Part shown: positions 45,169 to 54,283 of the stretch, one piece after another
Layout: each line of letters begins with the position of its first letter
Numbering within the stretch: position 1 is the stretch's first letter
NCBI GenBank assembly: GCA_012517385.1
Contig: JAAYUZ010000139.1
Coordinates: 32,508-96,507 of the forward strand
Source: Treponema sp.
GTDB lineage: Bacteria > Spirochaetota > Spirochaetia > Treponematales > Breznakiellaceae
Reading direction: 5' to 3'
Length of the DNA: 64,000 nt
The notes under the pieces: generated by a model
What the model saw: only the letters and a program-made list of their open reading frames with translations
Databases searched by the model: none
What the model was told of the DNA's origin: nothing
Translations under genes and position numbers: made by a program

Positions 45169-46211
45169 TTATGAAAAAGTGTAATAGCTTCTTACTGTTA
45201 GTGGCAATATTTCTTCTTTTTTCTTGTTCAAAAGAAACAAAAATACAAAAGAAAGACAAGGTCACCATTGGTTTTTCTGTAGCAACGGATACCTTTATTC
45301 TTGAACGTTGGAATAAGGATATAAATATATTTGCGAGCACCGCAAAAGATTTAGGAGCTGAAGTAATTGTACAACTATCCGCTGGAGGTACTAAAGAACA
45401 GATAGATCAGATTAACTATCTCTTAAAACAGCGTATTAATGTATTGGTGGTTATAGCCCATGATATGGAGATGATTGCCGGAGTAATAAAGCAGGCCCAT
45501 GATGCAGGAATCCCTGTGATAGCTTATGACAGGATGATTATGGGTGTGCCAATTGATGCGTATATTTCCTTTGATAATGAAGAAGTAGGAAGATTGTTTG
45601 GACGTGCTTTAACAGCTCATGTTCCAAAGGGTAACTATTTAATTGTTAACGGATCTGTACGGGATAATAACAGTTATCTTGTACATAACGGACTTATGGA
45701 AATTCTACAACCCAATATTGTTAAAGGTTCTATAAAAATCGTACAGGATATTTGGTTAAATGAGTGGAGTTTTGATGAGGCTCTGGAAAAAATAGGGAAA
45801 GTATTTGATTCCACCACAGATATTGATGCGATTTCCTGTGGTAATGACCAAATAGCAAGTGCTGCTATCCAGATTTTATCTGAACGCCGTATGGCTGGTA
45901 AAGTTGCTGTGGTTGGTCAGGATGCGGATTTAATTTCCTGTCAGAGGGTAGTGGAAGGTACCCAACTAATGACCGTATATAAACCGATAGCAAAGCTGGC
46001 AAGTCGAGCAGCAAAACTTGCGATTGCTTTAGCCAGGCGAGAGTCCTTTCCGTATGATATGTTGATGGATAACAAAAGTGGTTCAATGATATCGAGCTAT
46101 ATTGAAAAACCGCTGGCTGTTTATAAAGATAATATGGAAACAACGGTAATAAAAGATGGTTTCCATTCACAGGAAGATATTTTTCGAAATGTTCCTATGG
46201 TAAAAAAATGA
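45165..46211 (+). CDS. Lipoprotein sugar-binding protein of ABC type
   Basis: A 348-residue protein. The N-terminus MIMKKCNSFLLLVAIFLLFS followed by CSKE is a lipoprotein signal with the Cys in LLFSC, so it is lipid-anchored after cleavage by signal peptidase II. The mature part is a Peripla_BP_4 fold of the XylF group: TIGFSVATDTFILERWNKDI, VVIAHDMEMIAGVIKQAHDA and AYDRMIMGVPIDAYISFDNE. It is encoded between the regulator and xylF and resembles the xylF product, so the system has three binding proteins with presumably different sugars or roles. Confidence 0.85.
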   Translation: MIMKKCNSFLLLVAIFLLFSCSKETKIQKKDKVTIGFSVATDTFILERWNKDINIFASTAKDLGAEVIVQLSAGGTKEQIDQINYLLKQRINVLVVIAHDMEMIAGVIKQAHDAGIPVIAYDRMIMGVPIDAYISFDNEEVGRLFGRALTAHVPKGNYLIVNGSVRDNNSYLVHNGLMEILQPNIVKGSIKIVQDIWLNEWSFDEALEKIGKVFDSTTDIDAISCGNDQIASAAIQILSERRMAGKVAVVGQDADLISCQRVVEGTQLMTVYKPIAKLASRAAKLAIALARRESFPYDMLMDNKSGSMISSYIEKPLAVYKDNMETTVIKDGFHSQEDIFRNVPMVKK

Positions 46212-46352
46212 TGTCAAAATTATACCTGTATAACAACTTTTTTTAGATAGGTTATAAAAGTATGCTATTGAATTATAAAACATTACGATTTTCAGAATGT
46301 AAATACCAGGTTCATAATGTAACCATATCACTACCATGGAGGTATGGGACAT

Positions 46353-47474
46353 ATGAAGAAAATTGTAACTGTTCTCTTAGTCCTCGGACTTGCGGGCTCA
46401 ATGGCCTTTGCATCTGGTTCACAGCAACAGACAACGGGCGGTGGTGGCGGAAAGGCACCACTTATAGGCTTGGCCATGCCAGAAACACATGTAGAACGCT
46501 GGCAGAAGGACGGTGCAGCACTAAAGGCAGACGCAGAAGCAAAGGGATATCGTGCTGAGGTAACCTATGCGGATGCGGACCAGAGCAAACAAAACCAGCA
46601 GATTCAAGATTTCCTGACAAAAGGCGCAAAGCTCCTTATTATTGGTTCTGTCAATGAAGGTGTTGTATCCGCCGTATCCGATGCTGCAAAGGAAAAAGTC
46701 ATTGTTATTGCCTATGACCGGCTGATAACTGGTACTGCCGACTATGATTACTATATTACCTTTGATAACTTTAAGGTTGGTCAGTTCCAGGGAAAGGCTC
46801 TTGAAACAGCACTAAATCTCCCTGCTGCAACAAAGGATAAGCCCAAATATATTACCCTCTTTGCCGGATCTCCTACCGATAATAACGCAAACGTATTCTT
46901 TGATGGAGCGATGGATATTCTTAAAAAATACGTAGACAGTGGCGTACTTAAGATTGTAGGTCCTGCACCCCTCAGTTCATCAGATAAAGCAAACTTTACT
47001 CGCATTACCACAGAAAACTGGCGTGCCGATGTAGCTAAAGCTCGAATGGAAAACCTCCTGAACAATGATGCGAAGAATGTTGTGCTTGATGGTATCCTTG
47101 CTCCGAATGATACCCTTGCTCGGGCTATCATAGAGGCATGCTCATCCGATGCAAAATATGCAAACGGTAAACTTCCTGTAGTAACCGGTCAGGATGGTGA
47201 ATTGGCTTCTATTAAAGCTATTAAAGATGGCAAGCAGTATATGACCGTATTTAAAGATACCCGGAATCTTGCCAAGGCTGCCATTGAGCTGGCTGATGCG
47301 CTGCTTAAAGGTCAGACTCCCAATATTGCCGGTGCTCGTCTGGATACAACCTCCTATAATACGGGCAAAAAAGTTGTAAAATCTTATCTGCTTGAACCCG
47401 TTGTAGTAACCAAAGACAATTATAAGCAGATTATGATTGACAGCGGCTATTATAAGGCTTCTGATCTAGAATAG
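46353..47474 (+). CDS. xylF: D-xylose-type periplasmic binding protein (XylF-like)
   Basis: A 373-residue protein. I start at ATG 46353 (MKKIVTVLLVLGLAGSMAFA, a signal peptide) because GGAGG is ten bases upstream; ATG 46344 is too close to it. The mature protein has LIGLAMPETHVERWQKDGAA, VTYADADQSKQNQQIQDFL, VIAYDRLITGTADYDYYITF and VTGQDGELASIKAIKDGKQY, all typical of xylose-binding XylF. It feeds the XylGH transporter encoded downstream. Other aldopentoses cannot be excluded. It is preceded by 141 bases that may hold a separate promoter. Confidence 0.88.
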   Translation: MKKIVTVLLVLGLAGSMAFASGSQQQTTGGGGGKAPLIGLAMPETHVERWQKDGAALKADAEAKGYRAEVTYADADQSKQNQQIQDFLTKGAKLLIIGSVNEGVVSAVSDAAKEKVIVIAYDRLITGTADYDYYITFDNFKVGQFQGKALETALNLPAATKDKPKYITLFAGSPTDNNANVFFDGAMDILKKYVDSGVLKIVGPAPLSSSDKANFTRITTENWRADVAKARMENLLNNDAKNVVLDGILAPNDTLARAIIEACSSDAKYANGKLPVVTGQDGELASIKAIKDGKQYMTVFKDTRNLAKAAIELADALLKGQTPNIAGARLDTTSYNTGKKVVKSYLLEPVVVTKDNYKQIMIDSGYYKASDLE

Positions 47475-47487
47475 TGTTATAACGTTA

Positions 47488-47523
47488 AAAGTTCCGGACA
47501 GGGAGAGCCCTGTCCGGAACTTT
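47488..47523 (+). terminator. Strong hairpin between xylF and xylG
   Basis: A 16-bp perfect stem: AAAGTTCCGGACAGGG (47488-47503) and CCCTGTCCGGAACTTT (47508-47523) with a four-base loop and TATTATAA after it. As a partial terminator or RNA-end protector it would make the binding protein more abundant than the transporter subunits. Confidence 0.8.
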
Positions 47524-47543
47524 ATTATAAGGCAGGCCAAGGA

Positions 47544-49067
47544 ATGGATGAGTATATACTTGAAATTGAAAATTTAACGAAGGATTTTCCTGGTGTACGT
47601 GCCTTGGATCGTGTTAGTCTCAGGGTAAGGAAAGGAGAAATCCATTCGCTCTGCGGAGAGAATGGTGCGGGTAAATCGACCCTTATGAGCGTAATCAGCG
47701 GCGTTTACCCTAAAGGATCCTACGAAGGAAAAGTTTATTTTAAGGGAAAAGAAACCCATTATCACAGTGTTAAGGATAGTGAAAAAGAAGGTCTTGCAAT
47801 TATTCATCAGGAACTAGCCTTAAGTCCCTACCTGACGATTTATGAAAATATCTTTTTAGGGCACATGAAGACTAGTCTGGGCGTAATTAATTGGGACTAT
47901 TATATACGAGAATCACAAAAATATCTGAATCAGGTCGGATTAAAAGAAAATCCTGCTACAATAGTCAGTAAAATGGGTGTTGGCAAACAGCAGCTGGTAG
48001 AAATTGCTCGAGCTCTTTCTAAAAAAGTAGAGCTTCTTATTCTGGATGAACCGACCTCATCATTAAATGATGATGAAAGTGAAAAACTTTTAAAATTGAT
48101 ACTTGAATTAAAGCAGCAGGGCATTACCTGCATAATGATTAGTCATAAATTAAATGAGGTTTTAGAAATAGCTGATACCGTTACTGTTCTGCGGGATGGT
48201 AAATCCATATCAACCTATGATGTTAAAAAGGATAAATTAACTGAAGCCATACTCATCCGTGATATGGTAGGACGGGATTTAACAACCCGATTTCCGGAAC
48301 GGAAAAACAAACCCGCTGAAGTGATTCTGGAAGTTAAAAATTGGACTGTGTATCATCCGGATTATCACACAATCAAGGTTGTTGATAATGCAAGCTTTTA
48401 TGCAAGAAGAGGTGAAATAGTTGCATTCTGCGGTCCTATGGGTGCAGGTCGTACAGAACTCATGATGAGTATATATGGCCGATCCTATGGATCCCGTGCG
48501 GAAGGCGAGATATATGTAGAGGGAAAACAAATTGATACAAGTGATACAAGGAAAGCTATAGAAGCGGGAATAGGTTATGTTTCTGAGGATAGAAAAAACC
48601 TGGGTCTCATTTTAATTCAGGATGTTAAATCTAATATTTCGATTTCGAGTCTAACAAAACTTTCCAGGGCAGGTATTGTTAATTCATCCTTGGAAATAAC
48701 TGAGGCTGAAAGATTTAAGAAAGAACTCCGAATAAAAACCCCGTCGATTAATCAACTTACTAGAAATTTGTCTGGCGGTAATCAGCAAAAGGTTGCATTA
48801 AGCCGTTGTATGCTTTCGAATCCGGAAATATTCATAGTTGATGAACCTACAAGGGGTATCGATGTGGGTGCCAAATCGGAAATTTACCATATTTTAAATG
48901 ATATGGCGGCAAATGGGAAAACGATTATTATGGTTACCTCTGAGTTGCCGGAAGCGATTGGAATGGCAGACCGAATCTATGTAATGAACGAAGGCCGAAT
49001 AAAGGGTGAGTTGACCCGTGACGAGGCTACCCAGGAAAAAATTATGCATATTGCGTTGTTAAATTAG
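47544..49067 (+). CDS. xylG: Xylose-type ABC transporter ATP-binding protein (XylG-like)
   Basis: A 507-residue ATPase with two fused ABC domains, the form used by monosaccharide importers. Domain 1 has Walker A SLCGENGAGKSTLMS and Walker B LLILDEPTSSLNDDE. Domain 2 has the degenerate Walker A FCGPMGAGRTELMMS, signature NLSGGNQQKVALSRC and Walker B IFIVDEPTRGIDVGAKSE. The degenerate second site is normal for RbsA/XylG/MglA. It works with the permease encoded five bases downstream. Confidence 0.93.
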   Translation: MDEYILEIENLTKDFPGVRALDRVSLRVRKGEIHSLCGENGAGKSTLMSVISGVYPKGSYEGKVYFKGKETHYHSVKDSEKEGLAIIHQELALSPYLTIYENIFLGHMKTSLGVINWDYYIRESQKYLNQVGLKENPATIVSKMGVGKQQLVEIARALSKKVELLILDEPTSSLNDDESEKLLKLILELKQQGITCIMISHKLNEVLEIADTVTVLRDGKSISTYDVKKDKLTEAILIRDMVGRDLTTRFPERKNKPAEVILEVKNWTVYHPDYHTIKVVDNASFYARRGEIVAFCGPMGAGRTELMMSIYGRSYGSRAEGEIYVEGKQIDTSDTRKAIEAGIGYVSEDRKNLGLILIQDVKSNISISSLTKLSRAGIVNSSLEITEAERFKKELRIKTPSINQLTRNLSGGNQQKVALSRCMLSNPEIFIVDEPTRGIDVGAKSEIYHILNDMAANGKTIIMVTSELPEAIGMADRIYVMNEGRIKGELTRDEATQEKIMHIALLN

Positions 49068-49078
49068 AAGGAGTGGTT

Positions 49079-50269
49079 ATGAGCGATACAGCGATGAAAT
49101 CAACATCAATAAGAAATCTTATTAAGGCCAATATTCGAAATTATTCAATGGTTCTTATGCTGGCCCTGATAATGATTATCTTTGCGTTCCTCACCAATGG
49201 AGTTAATCTTAACTCCCGTAATTTTACCAATATATTCATGCAGAACAGCTACATCCTTATTCTGGCTGTTGGAATGGTATTGATCATAATAGTTGGTAAT
49301 ATCGACCTCTCTGTTGGATCTGTAGCTGCTTTCATTGGTGCCATAAGCGCAATGTTGTATAATTCTGGTGCCAATATATTTGTTACCATTTTGGTGAGCA
49401 TAATCATTGGTATTCTTATTGGAGCTTTCCAGGGGGTATGGATTGCCTATGCAAAGATACCAGCCTTTATCGTCACCTTGGCTGCACAACTCTTATTCCG
49501 AGGTCTTACCTATATCATCACCAATGTTACACCCATTTCACTTCGGGATGATAATTTTAAACAAATAGCTTCAGGAATGGCTAATATCGATGCTCTTACC
49601 GTGAATGGGGTATACTATACGGCGTTGATTGCGGGGATTGTGGTCTTTCTTATTTATCTGATTACAGAAATACAGGGCCGAAAGAGTAAATTAAAGTATG
49701 GCTTTACTGTATCACCTTTGAGTTTTTTTATCATAAAAATACTGGTAATTGGTCTTTTAATCATGGGGTTAAGCCAACGGTTTTCAACCTATCGTGGTAT
49801 TCCGATTGTGGTAATAGTATTAGGTGTTACCATTATTTTATTTAGTTTCATAGCCAATAATACGGTTATTGGCCGATATATCTATGCTGTTGGCGGTAAT
49901 GCCCGTTCTGCAAAGCTTTCTGGTATTAATTCTGAATTGGTGGTCTTTATAGTACAACTCATTATGGGCGGCCTTACAGGTCTTGCTGGAGTTGTTTTCA
50001 CTGGTTATATGAACTCTGCATTACCGCAGGCTGGTAACAACTTTGAACTGGATGCCATCGCAGCCTGTTTTATCGGTGGCGCTTCGGCAAGCGGCGGTAT
50101 AGGTACAGTAATTGGTGCAATTGTCGGTGGCCTTGTCATGGCGGTAATAAACAATGGTATGTCGCTTATGAATATACAGGCCCAGTGGCAATATGTGGTT
50201 AAGGCTTTAGTTCTACTCTTGGCGGTATTCTATGATATTTATACCCGCCGTAAAACAGGGTTGGGTTGA
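49079..50269 (+). CDS. xylH: Xylose-type ABC transporter permease (XylH-like)
   Basis: A 396-residue integral membrane protein of the BPD_transp_2 family. I use ATG 49079, five bases after AAGGAG; a GTG at 49073 lies inside that site. About ten hydrophobic helices are visible, and the coupling-helix region includes GGNARSAKLSGINSE. The C-terminus contains AIAACFIGGASASGGIGTVI, the conserved permease motif. The long insert between helices 5 and 6 is typical of XylH. It completes the operon; a bidirectional terminator follows. Confidence 0.92.
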   Translation: MSDTAMKSTSIRNLIKANIRNYSMVLMLALIMIIFAFLTNGVNLNSRNFTNIFMQNSYILILAVGMVLIIIVGNIDLSVGSVAAFIGAISAMLYNSGANIFVTILVSIIIGILIGAFQGVWIAYAKIPAFIVTLAAQLLFRGLTYIITNVTPISLRDDNFKQIASGMANIDALTVNGVYYTALIAGIVVFLIYLITEIQGRKSKLKYGFTVSPLSFFIIKILVIGLLIMGLSQRFSTYRGIPIVVIVLGVTIILFSFIANNTVIGRYIYAVGGNARSAKLSGINSELVVFIVQLIMGGLTGLAGVVFTGYMNSALPQAGNNFELDAIAACFIGGASASGGIGTVIGAIVGGLVMAVINNGMSLMNIQAQWQYVVKALVLLLAVFYDIYTRRKTGLG

Positions 50270-50287
50270 TATTTGCGTAATTGAATT

Positions 50288-50327
50288 AAAAAAAGGCTGT
50301 CCAAGATTTTTGGACAGCCTTTTTTTG
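50288..50327. terminator. Bidirectional terminator between xylH and the MATE gene
   Basis: AGGCTGTCCAA and TTGGACAGCCT form an 11-bp stem with a short loop. The A-run before and the T-run after it let it act on both strands, between convergent genes. Confidence 0.9.
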
Positions 50328-50385
50328 CACCTACAGGCTGAAACAGCAAAATACCGCGATATCAGGAATGTAAATCTCTCGCTCT

Positions 50386-51765
50386 TTATACTGCTGCCGG
50401 ATTGACCGTCAGGTTTTTTACCCAGCGTTCTTTTTTTAAATACCAGCGGGCAATAAGGTATTTTACCACGTCGGTAATCTTGATGATTCCAAACATAAGA
50501 ACCGGTCCCATATTGGTTCCTAGGGTAAGTATAAATGCACCGGGAACAAAGAGGAGGGTGTTTACAGACACATCCACATACATACCTAAAGCGGTATCAC
50601 CACCGGCTCTGGAAATAGCAAATTGGGCATTTAAAACAGTCCAGATTGGCATATACAGGGCAATAACCAGAACAAGCCCGCTCGTTATTAAACGGGCGTT
50701 GGGGGTAAGGTTTCCGAAAACTATAGGAATAAGCAAGGTTGATAGCACTGCCCCAATTCCTACAAAAATACCGGCAATAAAGGAGCCAAATTTTAGCCAT
50801 GTTGCCCGGTTTCTGGCCTCATCGAGGCGACCAGCCCCTAATACTCCCCCCACAACAACCGCAGTTGCTGCATGAATTCCGCCAAAAACCAGGAAAAATA
50901 CATTGGCAATGGTCCAGCCTGCTGCCATACCTGCAACAACCTCGGCACCGCCTCGGCTGTTATAGAGGGCGGTAACGACCGTTTCAGAAACAACCCAGGT
51001 GGTTTCTGAAAGGACCATCATGCCCGATTTACCCAGTATTTCTCCCATAAGTTTTGGTTTAATGTGATGCAATTTTCTAAAGGGAACATAAAATTCTATA
51101 TTCCGGAGTTTAATGTACACAAGGAAAGCGGCTACTTCTACGAGGCGTGCAAAGATTGTTGCGATTGCTGCACCGGTAATTTCCAGCCGAGGTGCTCCAA
51201 AGTTACCGTAAATTAAAAGATAATTTCCGATAGTGTTTATGAGGGTAGAAACCACTGAGATTGCGAGGGGAATGCGGGGTAAGCCGATTTCCCGAAACGC
51301 AGTTCCAATGGCTGTAGATATGGCAATGGGAAACAAGGTAAAGGAAATTAAACGGAGATAGTTTGATCCTTCTGAAACAATTTCAGCCTGGGCAGAATTC
51401 CCCATGGTCATAACAGAGATAAGCTTTTCTGGAATGGCCCAAAGGATCACAAAATAGACTGCAGATATGATAAGGGCCATTATGGATTTAAACCGATAGG
51501 CCTGCTTCATCCCCTCTGCGTCATGGGCACCACGAAACTGGGCTAAATAAATACCGCCGGCACCACAAAGGGTCCAGAGAACGACGAGGTACACAAAATT
51601 AACCTGATTTGCCACATTTACCGCTGCCATCTTTGCGTCCCCAAGACCGGCAACCATAAAATTGTCGATTAAGGATACAAGACTCATAATAAGCTGCTGC
51701 ATCATGACTGGCAGGGCAATTTGCAGGGCTTCTCGGTAAAAGGACCATGGACCTATTTTTTTCAT
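50386..51765 (-). CDS. MATE-family efflux protein
   Basis: A 459-residue membrane protein with about 12 helices in two similar halves, the MATE arrangement. Motifs include the N-terminal QIALPVMMQQLIMSLVSLID and GAGGIYLAQFRGA, and in the second half FGGIHAATAVVVGGVLGAGR and ALYMPIWTVLNAQFAISRAG. MATE proteins export cationic drugs or metabolites in exchange for Na+ or H+. The substrate is unknown. Convergent with xylH. No neighbouring gene hints at a substrate. Confidence 0.92.
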   Translation of the reverse strand: MKKIGPWSFYREALQIALPVMMQQLIMSLVSLIDNFMVAGLGDAKMAAVNVANQVNFVYLVVLWTLCGAGGIYLAQFRGAHDAEGMKQAYRFKSIMALIISAVYFVILWAIPEKLISVMTMGNSAQAEIVSEGSNYLRLISFTLFPIAISTAIGTAFREIGLPRIPLAISVVSTLINTIGNYLLIYGNFGAPRLEITGAAIATIFARLVEVAAFLVYIKLRNIEFYVPFRKLHHIKPKLMGEILGKSGMMVLSETTWVVSETVVTALYNSRGGAEVVAGMAAGWTIANVFFLVFGGIHAATAVVVGGVLGAGRLDEARNRATWLKFGSFIAGIFVGIGAVLSTLLIPIVFGNLTPNARLITSGLVLVIALYMPIWTVLNAQFAISRAGGDTALGMYVDVSVNTLLFVPGAFILTLGTNMGPVLMFGIIKITDVVKYLIARWYLKKERWVKNLTVNPAAV

Positions 51766-51820
51766 CCTATTTGTTTGATACTACTTTACAAATGATTAGT
51801 CAACCGCAGTTTTTACTTTA

Positions 51821-51860
51821 AGAGGGATGTCCGAAGGCTTTTGGACAGCCCTCTTTTTTA
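51821..51860. terminator. Terminator-like hairpin between the MATE gene and the DUF2892 gene
   Basis: AAGAGGG (51821-51827) pairs with CCCTCTT (51850-51856), and TGTCC / GGACA pair inside the stem. A T-run follows on the plus strand. It lies just beyond the stop of the 51864 gene and before the MATE start. Confidence 0.7.
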
Positions 51861-51863
51861 TAT

Positions 51864-52067
51864 TTATTCCTTCTTTTTTGTAGATATACGGAAAGGAACA
51901 TAGAGCGGGCAGAATGCAACCGCTGAGGTTAGAAGGAACACTACAGCAAGTATTCCCAAAATAACAGCAGCAACACCTGTAAGTTGGCCGGTAAGGATAA
52001 AAATACCGACAACCACAGCCAGTACAATCCGGATAATACGGTCAATTAAACCCATATTAGTCTGCAT
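51864..52067 (-). CDS. DUF2892-type small membrane protein
   Basis: A 67-residue protein with two hydrophobic helices (about residues 10-27 and 29-49) and the pattern NMGLIDRIIRIVLAVVVGIF ... AFCPLYVPFRIST, which fits DUF2892 (YgaP-like inner membrane domain). In some bacteria this domain is fused to a rhodanese. Here it is free-standing. The conserved Cys-Pro-Leu-Tyr near the end is characteristic. The start ATG follows a GGAGG on the minus strand. Function is unknown. Confidence 0.82.
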   Translation of the reverse strand: MQTNMGLIDRIIRIVLAVVVGIFILTGQLTGVAAVILGILAVVFLLTSAVAFCPLYVPFRISTKKKE

Positions 52068-52220
52068 AAATACCTCCTATGGTAAATATATTGCATATAT
52101 ATAATATACGATATGTTTATGGAAAAGCAAATTATTTTATAAATATAAATAAGATATATATTTATAATATAAGCATTTTATTGTAAATTGTACTTTATTT
52201 TGCTTATAAAAATTCCTGGT

Positions 52221-52250
52221 TTGACAGATATATATATAAGTGGTTATAAT
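52221..52250 (+). promoter_or_regulatory. Strong sigma-70 promoter of the M23-bactofilin operon
   Basis: Perfect TTGACA (52221-52226) and perfect TATAAT (52245-52250) are 18 bases apart, and the -10 ends 44 bases before the GTG start at 52295. Confidence 0.85.
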
Positions 52251-52294
52251 ATCGTGAAATCTTCTGTATTTATTATTTTTGTAAGGAGCAGACC

Positions 52295-53335
52295 GTGGCA
52301 TCGGTCCATAACTATAAACGAATCGAAAACTCTCTGTTCAGAAAGACTAAAAATTTAGTTGTTTCTATAGGAAAGAGTGTTTTTTCCTTCTTTAAGAAGC
52401 TGGTTACTCTGGGAAATCGGCGTTATACAATAATGCTGGTCCCCCATTCAGAAAAACAGGTGTTCAACCTTCAGGTAAGCATATTTTCATTAACCCTGGT
52501 AGCTTTAATCTTTGCTGGTATCATTGGTGCCTTTTTCTGGTACGGGGCAGTGTATACTGACACAAAAGGTGCTTTAAATGCAAAGGATAGTAAATTAAAG
52601 GAAGCTCAGGCAAATTTAGACCAGCTCCGGGATGAAACAGCCCAGTTATTAAAATCTGCAAAAAACTTTGAAGCAGCCCTTTCAAATACACTTTCAACAC
52701 TTGGAATCAATTCATCCACTTCGAATACAAATCAGAATCAAAGTCTCGGCGACCTTTCTTCTTTCTTCGAAGTAAAAGAAACTGCCCAGGGGACTTTAAA
52801 AGAAGTAAGTGAGATTCGTCGGCTTTCAGGGTATTTATCATCCGCCGCTGAACCGGTAAAAGAGCTCGGGGACCTCCTTAATTCACAGAGTTCTCTGTTA
52901 ACCGACATCCCAAGTTTATGGCCAGTAAAAGGTGGTATTGGTCATATTTCGATGTATTTTGGTCAGAATGAAAACCCCTTTACAGGTCAATGGTATATTC
53001 ATAAGGGGGTTGATATTTCTACCTATCGACAGGGCGATCCGGTAGTTGCATCCGCCGATGGTCAGGTTGTTACGGTCGATTATGATATTGGCGGTTTCGG
53101 AAATTACATTATCATTAAACATAAGCATGGATTTTATACCCGTTATGCCCATCTGCAGTCATTTAGAGTTCAGAAAGGCCAAAAGGTCCAACAAGGGCAG
53201 GTTATTGGATATATAGGCAATACGGGACTTTCAACTGGACCACATCTTCATTATGAAGTACATATCGGTTCAGATGTAGTTGATCCTCTGAAATATCTAA
53301 ATATCCGTGCAAGTCTTGCCAGTGTTAAAAAATAA
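52295..53335 (+). CDS. M23-family (LytM-type) peptidase, membrane-anchored
   Basis: A 346-residue protein. One membrane helix (about residues 61-85) leaves a short basic cytoplasmic N-terminus and a large periplasmic part. A coiled coil (about 95-140, ALNAKDSKLKEAQANLDQLR) precedes a C-terminal LytM domain with HKGVDIST (first His and Asp) and GPHLHYEVHIG (HxH), so the zinc site is complete and the enzyme should cut peptidoglycan cross-links. The next gene is a bactofilin; this pairing shapes helical or curved cells in Helicobacter (Csd1/CcmA). A role in the spirochaete helix is a fair inference. GTG start behind AAGGAG. Confidence 0.92.
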   Translation: MASVHNYKRIENSLFRKTKNLVVSIGKSVFSFFKKLVTLGNRRYTIMLVPHSEKQVFNLQVSIFSLTLVALIFAGIIGAFFWYGAVYTDTKGALNAKDSKLKEAQANLDQLRDETAQLLKSAKNFEAALSNTLSTLGINSSTSNTNQNQSLGDLSSFFEVKETAQGTLKEVSEIRRLSGYLSSAAEPVKELGDLLNSQSSLLTDIPSLWPVKGGIGHISMYFGQNENPFTGQWYIHKGVDISTYRQGDPVVASADGQVVTVDYDIGGFGNYIIIKHKHGFYTRYAHLQSFRVQKGQKVQQGQVIGYIGNTGLSTGPHLHYEVHIGSDVVDPLKYLNIRASLASVKK

Positions 53336-53346
53336 CGGGAACACCT

Positions 53347-53751
53347 ATGCCTGAAAAATCATTCGAAAATTTCTCAGTTAATACTATCGTAGGGCCGGGT
53401 ACATATATTGAAGGCGATGTCTCATCGGCTGGTTTTACCCGTATCGATGGCTCACTTAAGGGGGACCTTGTTGTACAGGGGCGGGTGGTAATAGGTGAAA
53501 ACGCCCGGCTTCGCAGCAATATTTCAGGAACTGCGGTTACCATCGGCGGCGTGGTTATAGGGGATGTGCTGGCAAATGAACGGGTTACGGTATTATCTAC
53601 TGCGATCGTTCTTGGCAACATAATAACCTGCAGGATACAGATCGATGAAGGCTGTATCGTTCATGGTAATGTAGTAACCTGTTCATTTAAGGATGAATGG
53701 GAACAACGATGTGCAGCTTTTAAGGATGCTCGCAGCATCAGACGGGGTTAA
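53347..53751 (+). CDS. Bactofilin
   Basis: A 134-residue protein with the bactofilin beta-helix: TIVGPGTYIEGDVSSAGFTR, DGSLKGDLVVQGRVVIGENA, GGVVIGDVLANERVTVL and DEGCIVHGNVVTC, each rung carrying regular hydrophobic and Gly positions. Bactofilins polymerise without nucleotide into filaments at the membrane and position peptidoglycan enzymes. It is encoded eleven bases after the M23 peptidase. The short charged N- and C-terminal tails flank the core as usual. Confidence 0.92.
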   Translation: MPEKSFENFSVNTIVGPGTYIEGDVSSAGFTRIDGSLKGDLVVQGRVVIGENARLRSNISGTAVTIGGVVIGDVLANERVTVLSTAIVLGNIITCRIQIDEGCIVHGNVVTCSFKDEWEQRCAAFKDARSIRRG

Positions 53752-53761
53752 ATACTAGCCT

Positions 53762-54274
53762 ATGGCAAAGGTTGATTTTCCGGAGAGCCAGACACCATTT
53801 TTTAATCCTACGTTGTATTCATCAACCCAAGCTGAATTAAAAAAACAGAAAAAGACCGGGAAGGCAGTTCCGGTTACACCCTTTACTAAACTACTGGAAA
53901 CAGAAGATGAACCTGTTGTTACTTCGATTCCATTACCAGAAGGGCTTTCTGCTTCTGAAGCTTTGCAGTATTTATTAGACCAGGTACATACGGCGGGGGA
54001 AGAGCTGAAAGAAAAACCTTTTCATGATCAAATATTACGTTATAAAGAGGCGGTGAGAAATTTTATTAAATATGTAGTTGACAATACCTATACAGTGGAA
54101 GAAAAAATGAGTGGTACCAACATTTTAAAAAGAAAGAAATTTACCATTATTCAGGTAATTGATAAAAAATTGGATCAACTGGCAGCGGGTATTCTTGCTG
54201 GCCAGGCGAACCAGATTCAGATACTTTCAAAATTAGATGAAATTAAGGGTTTATTAATCAATTTATTGCAATGA
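53762..54274 (+). CDS. YaaR-family (DUF327) protein
   Basis: A 170-residue protein. The C-terminal region (about 70-165) matches YaaR: GLSASEALQYLLDQVHTAGE, LRYKEAVRNFIKYVVDNTYT and FTIIQVIDKKLDQLAAGIL. In Bacillus yaaR sits beside the RicT gene (yaaT), and in this window ricT is the next gene, nine bases downstream. Function is unknown. The first 60 residues are low-complexity. It forms part of the M23-bactofilin transcript. Confidence 0.82.
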   Translation: MAKVDFPESQTPFFNPTLYSSTQAELKKQKKTGKAVPVTPFTKLLETEDEPVVTSIPLPEGLSASEALQYLLDQVHTAGEELKEKPFHDQILRYKEAVRNFIKYVVDNTYTVEEKMSGTNILKRKKFTIIQVIDKKLDQLAAGILAGQANQIQILSKLDEIKGLLINLLQ

Positions 54275-54283
54275 GGAACTATT

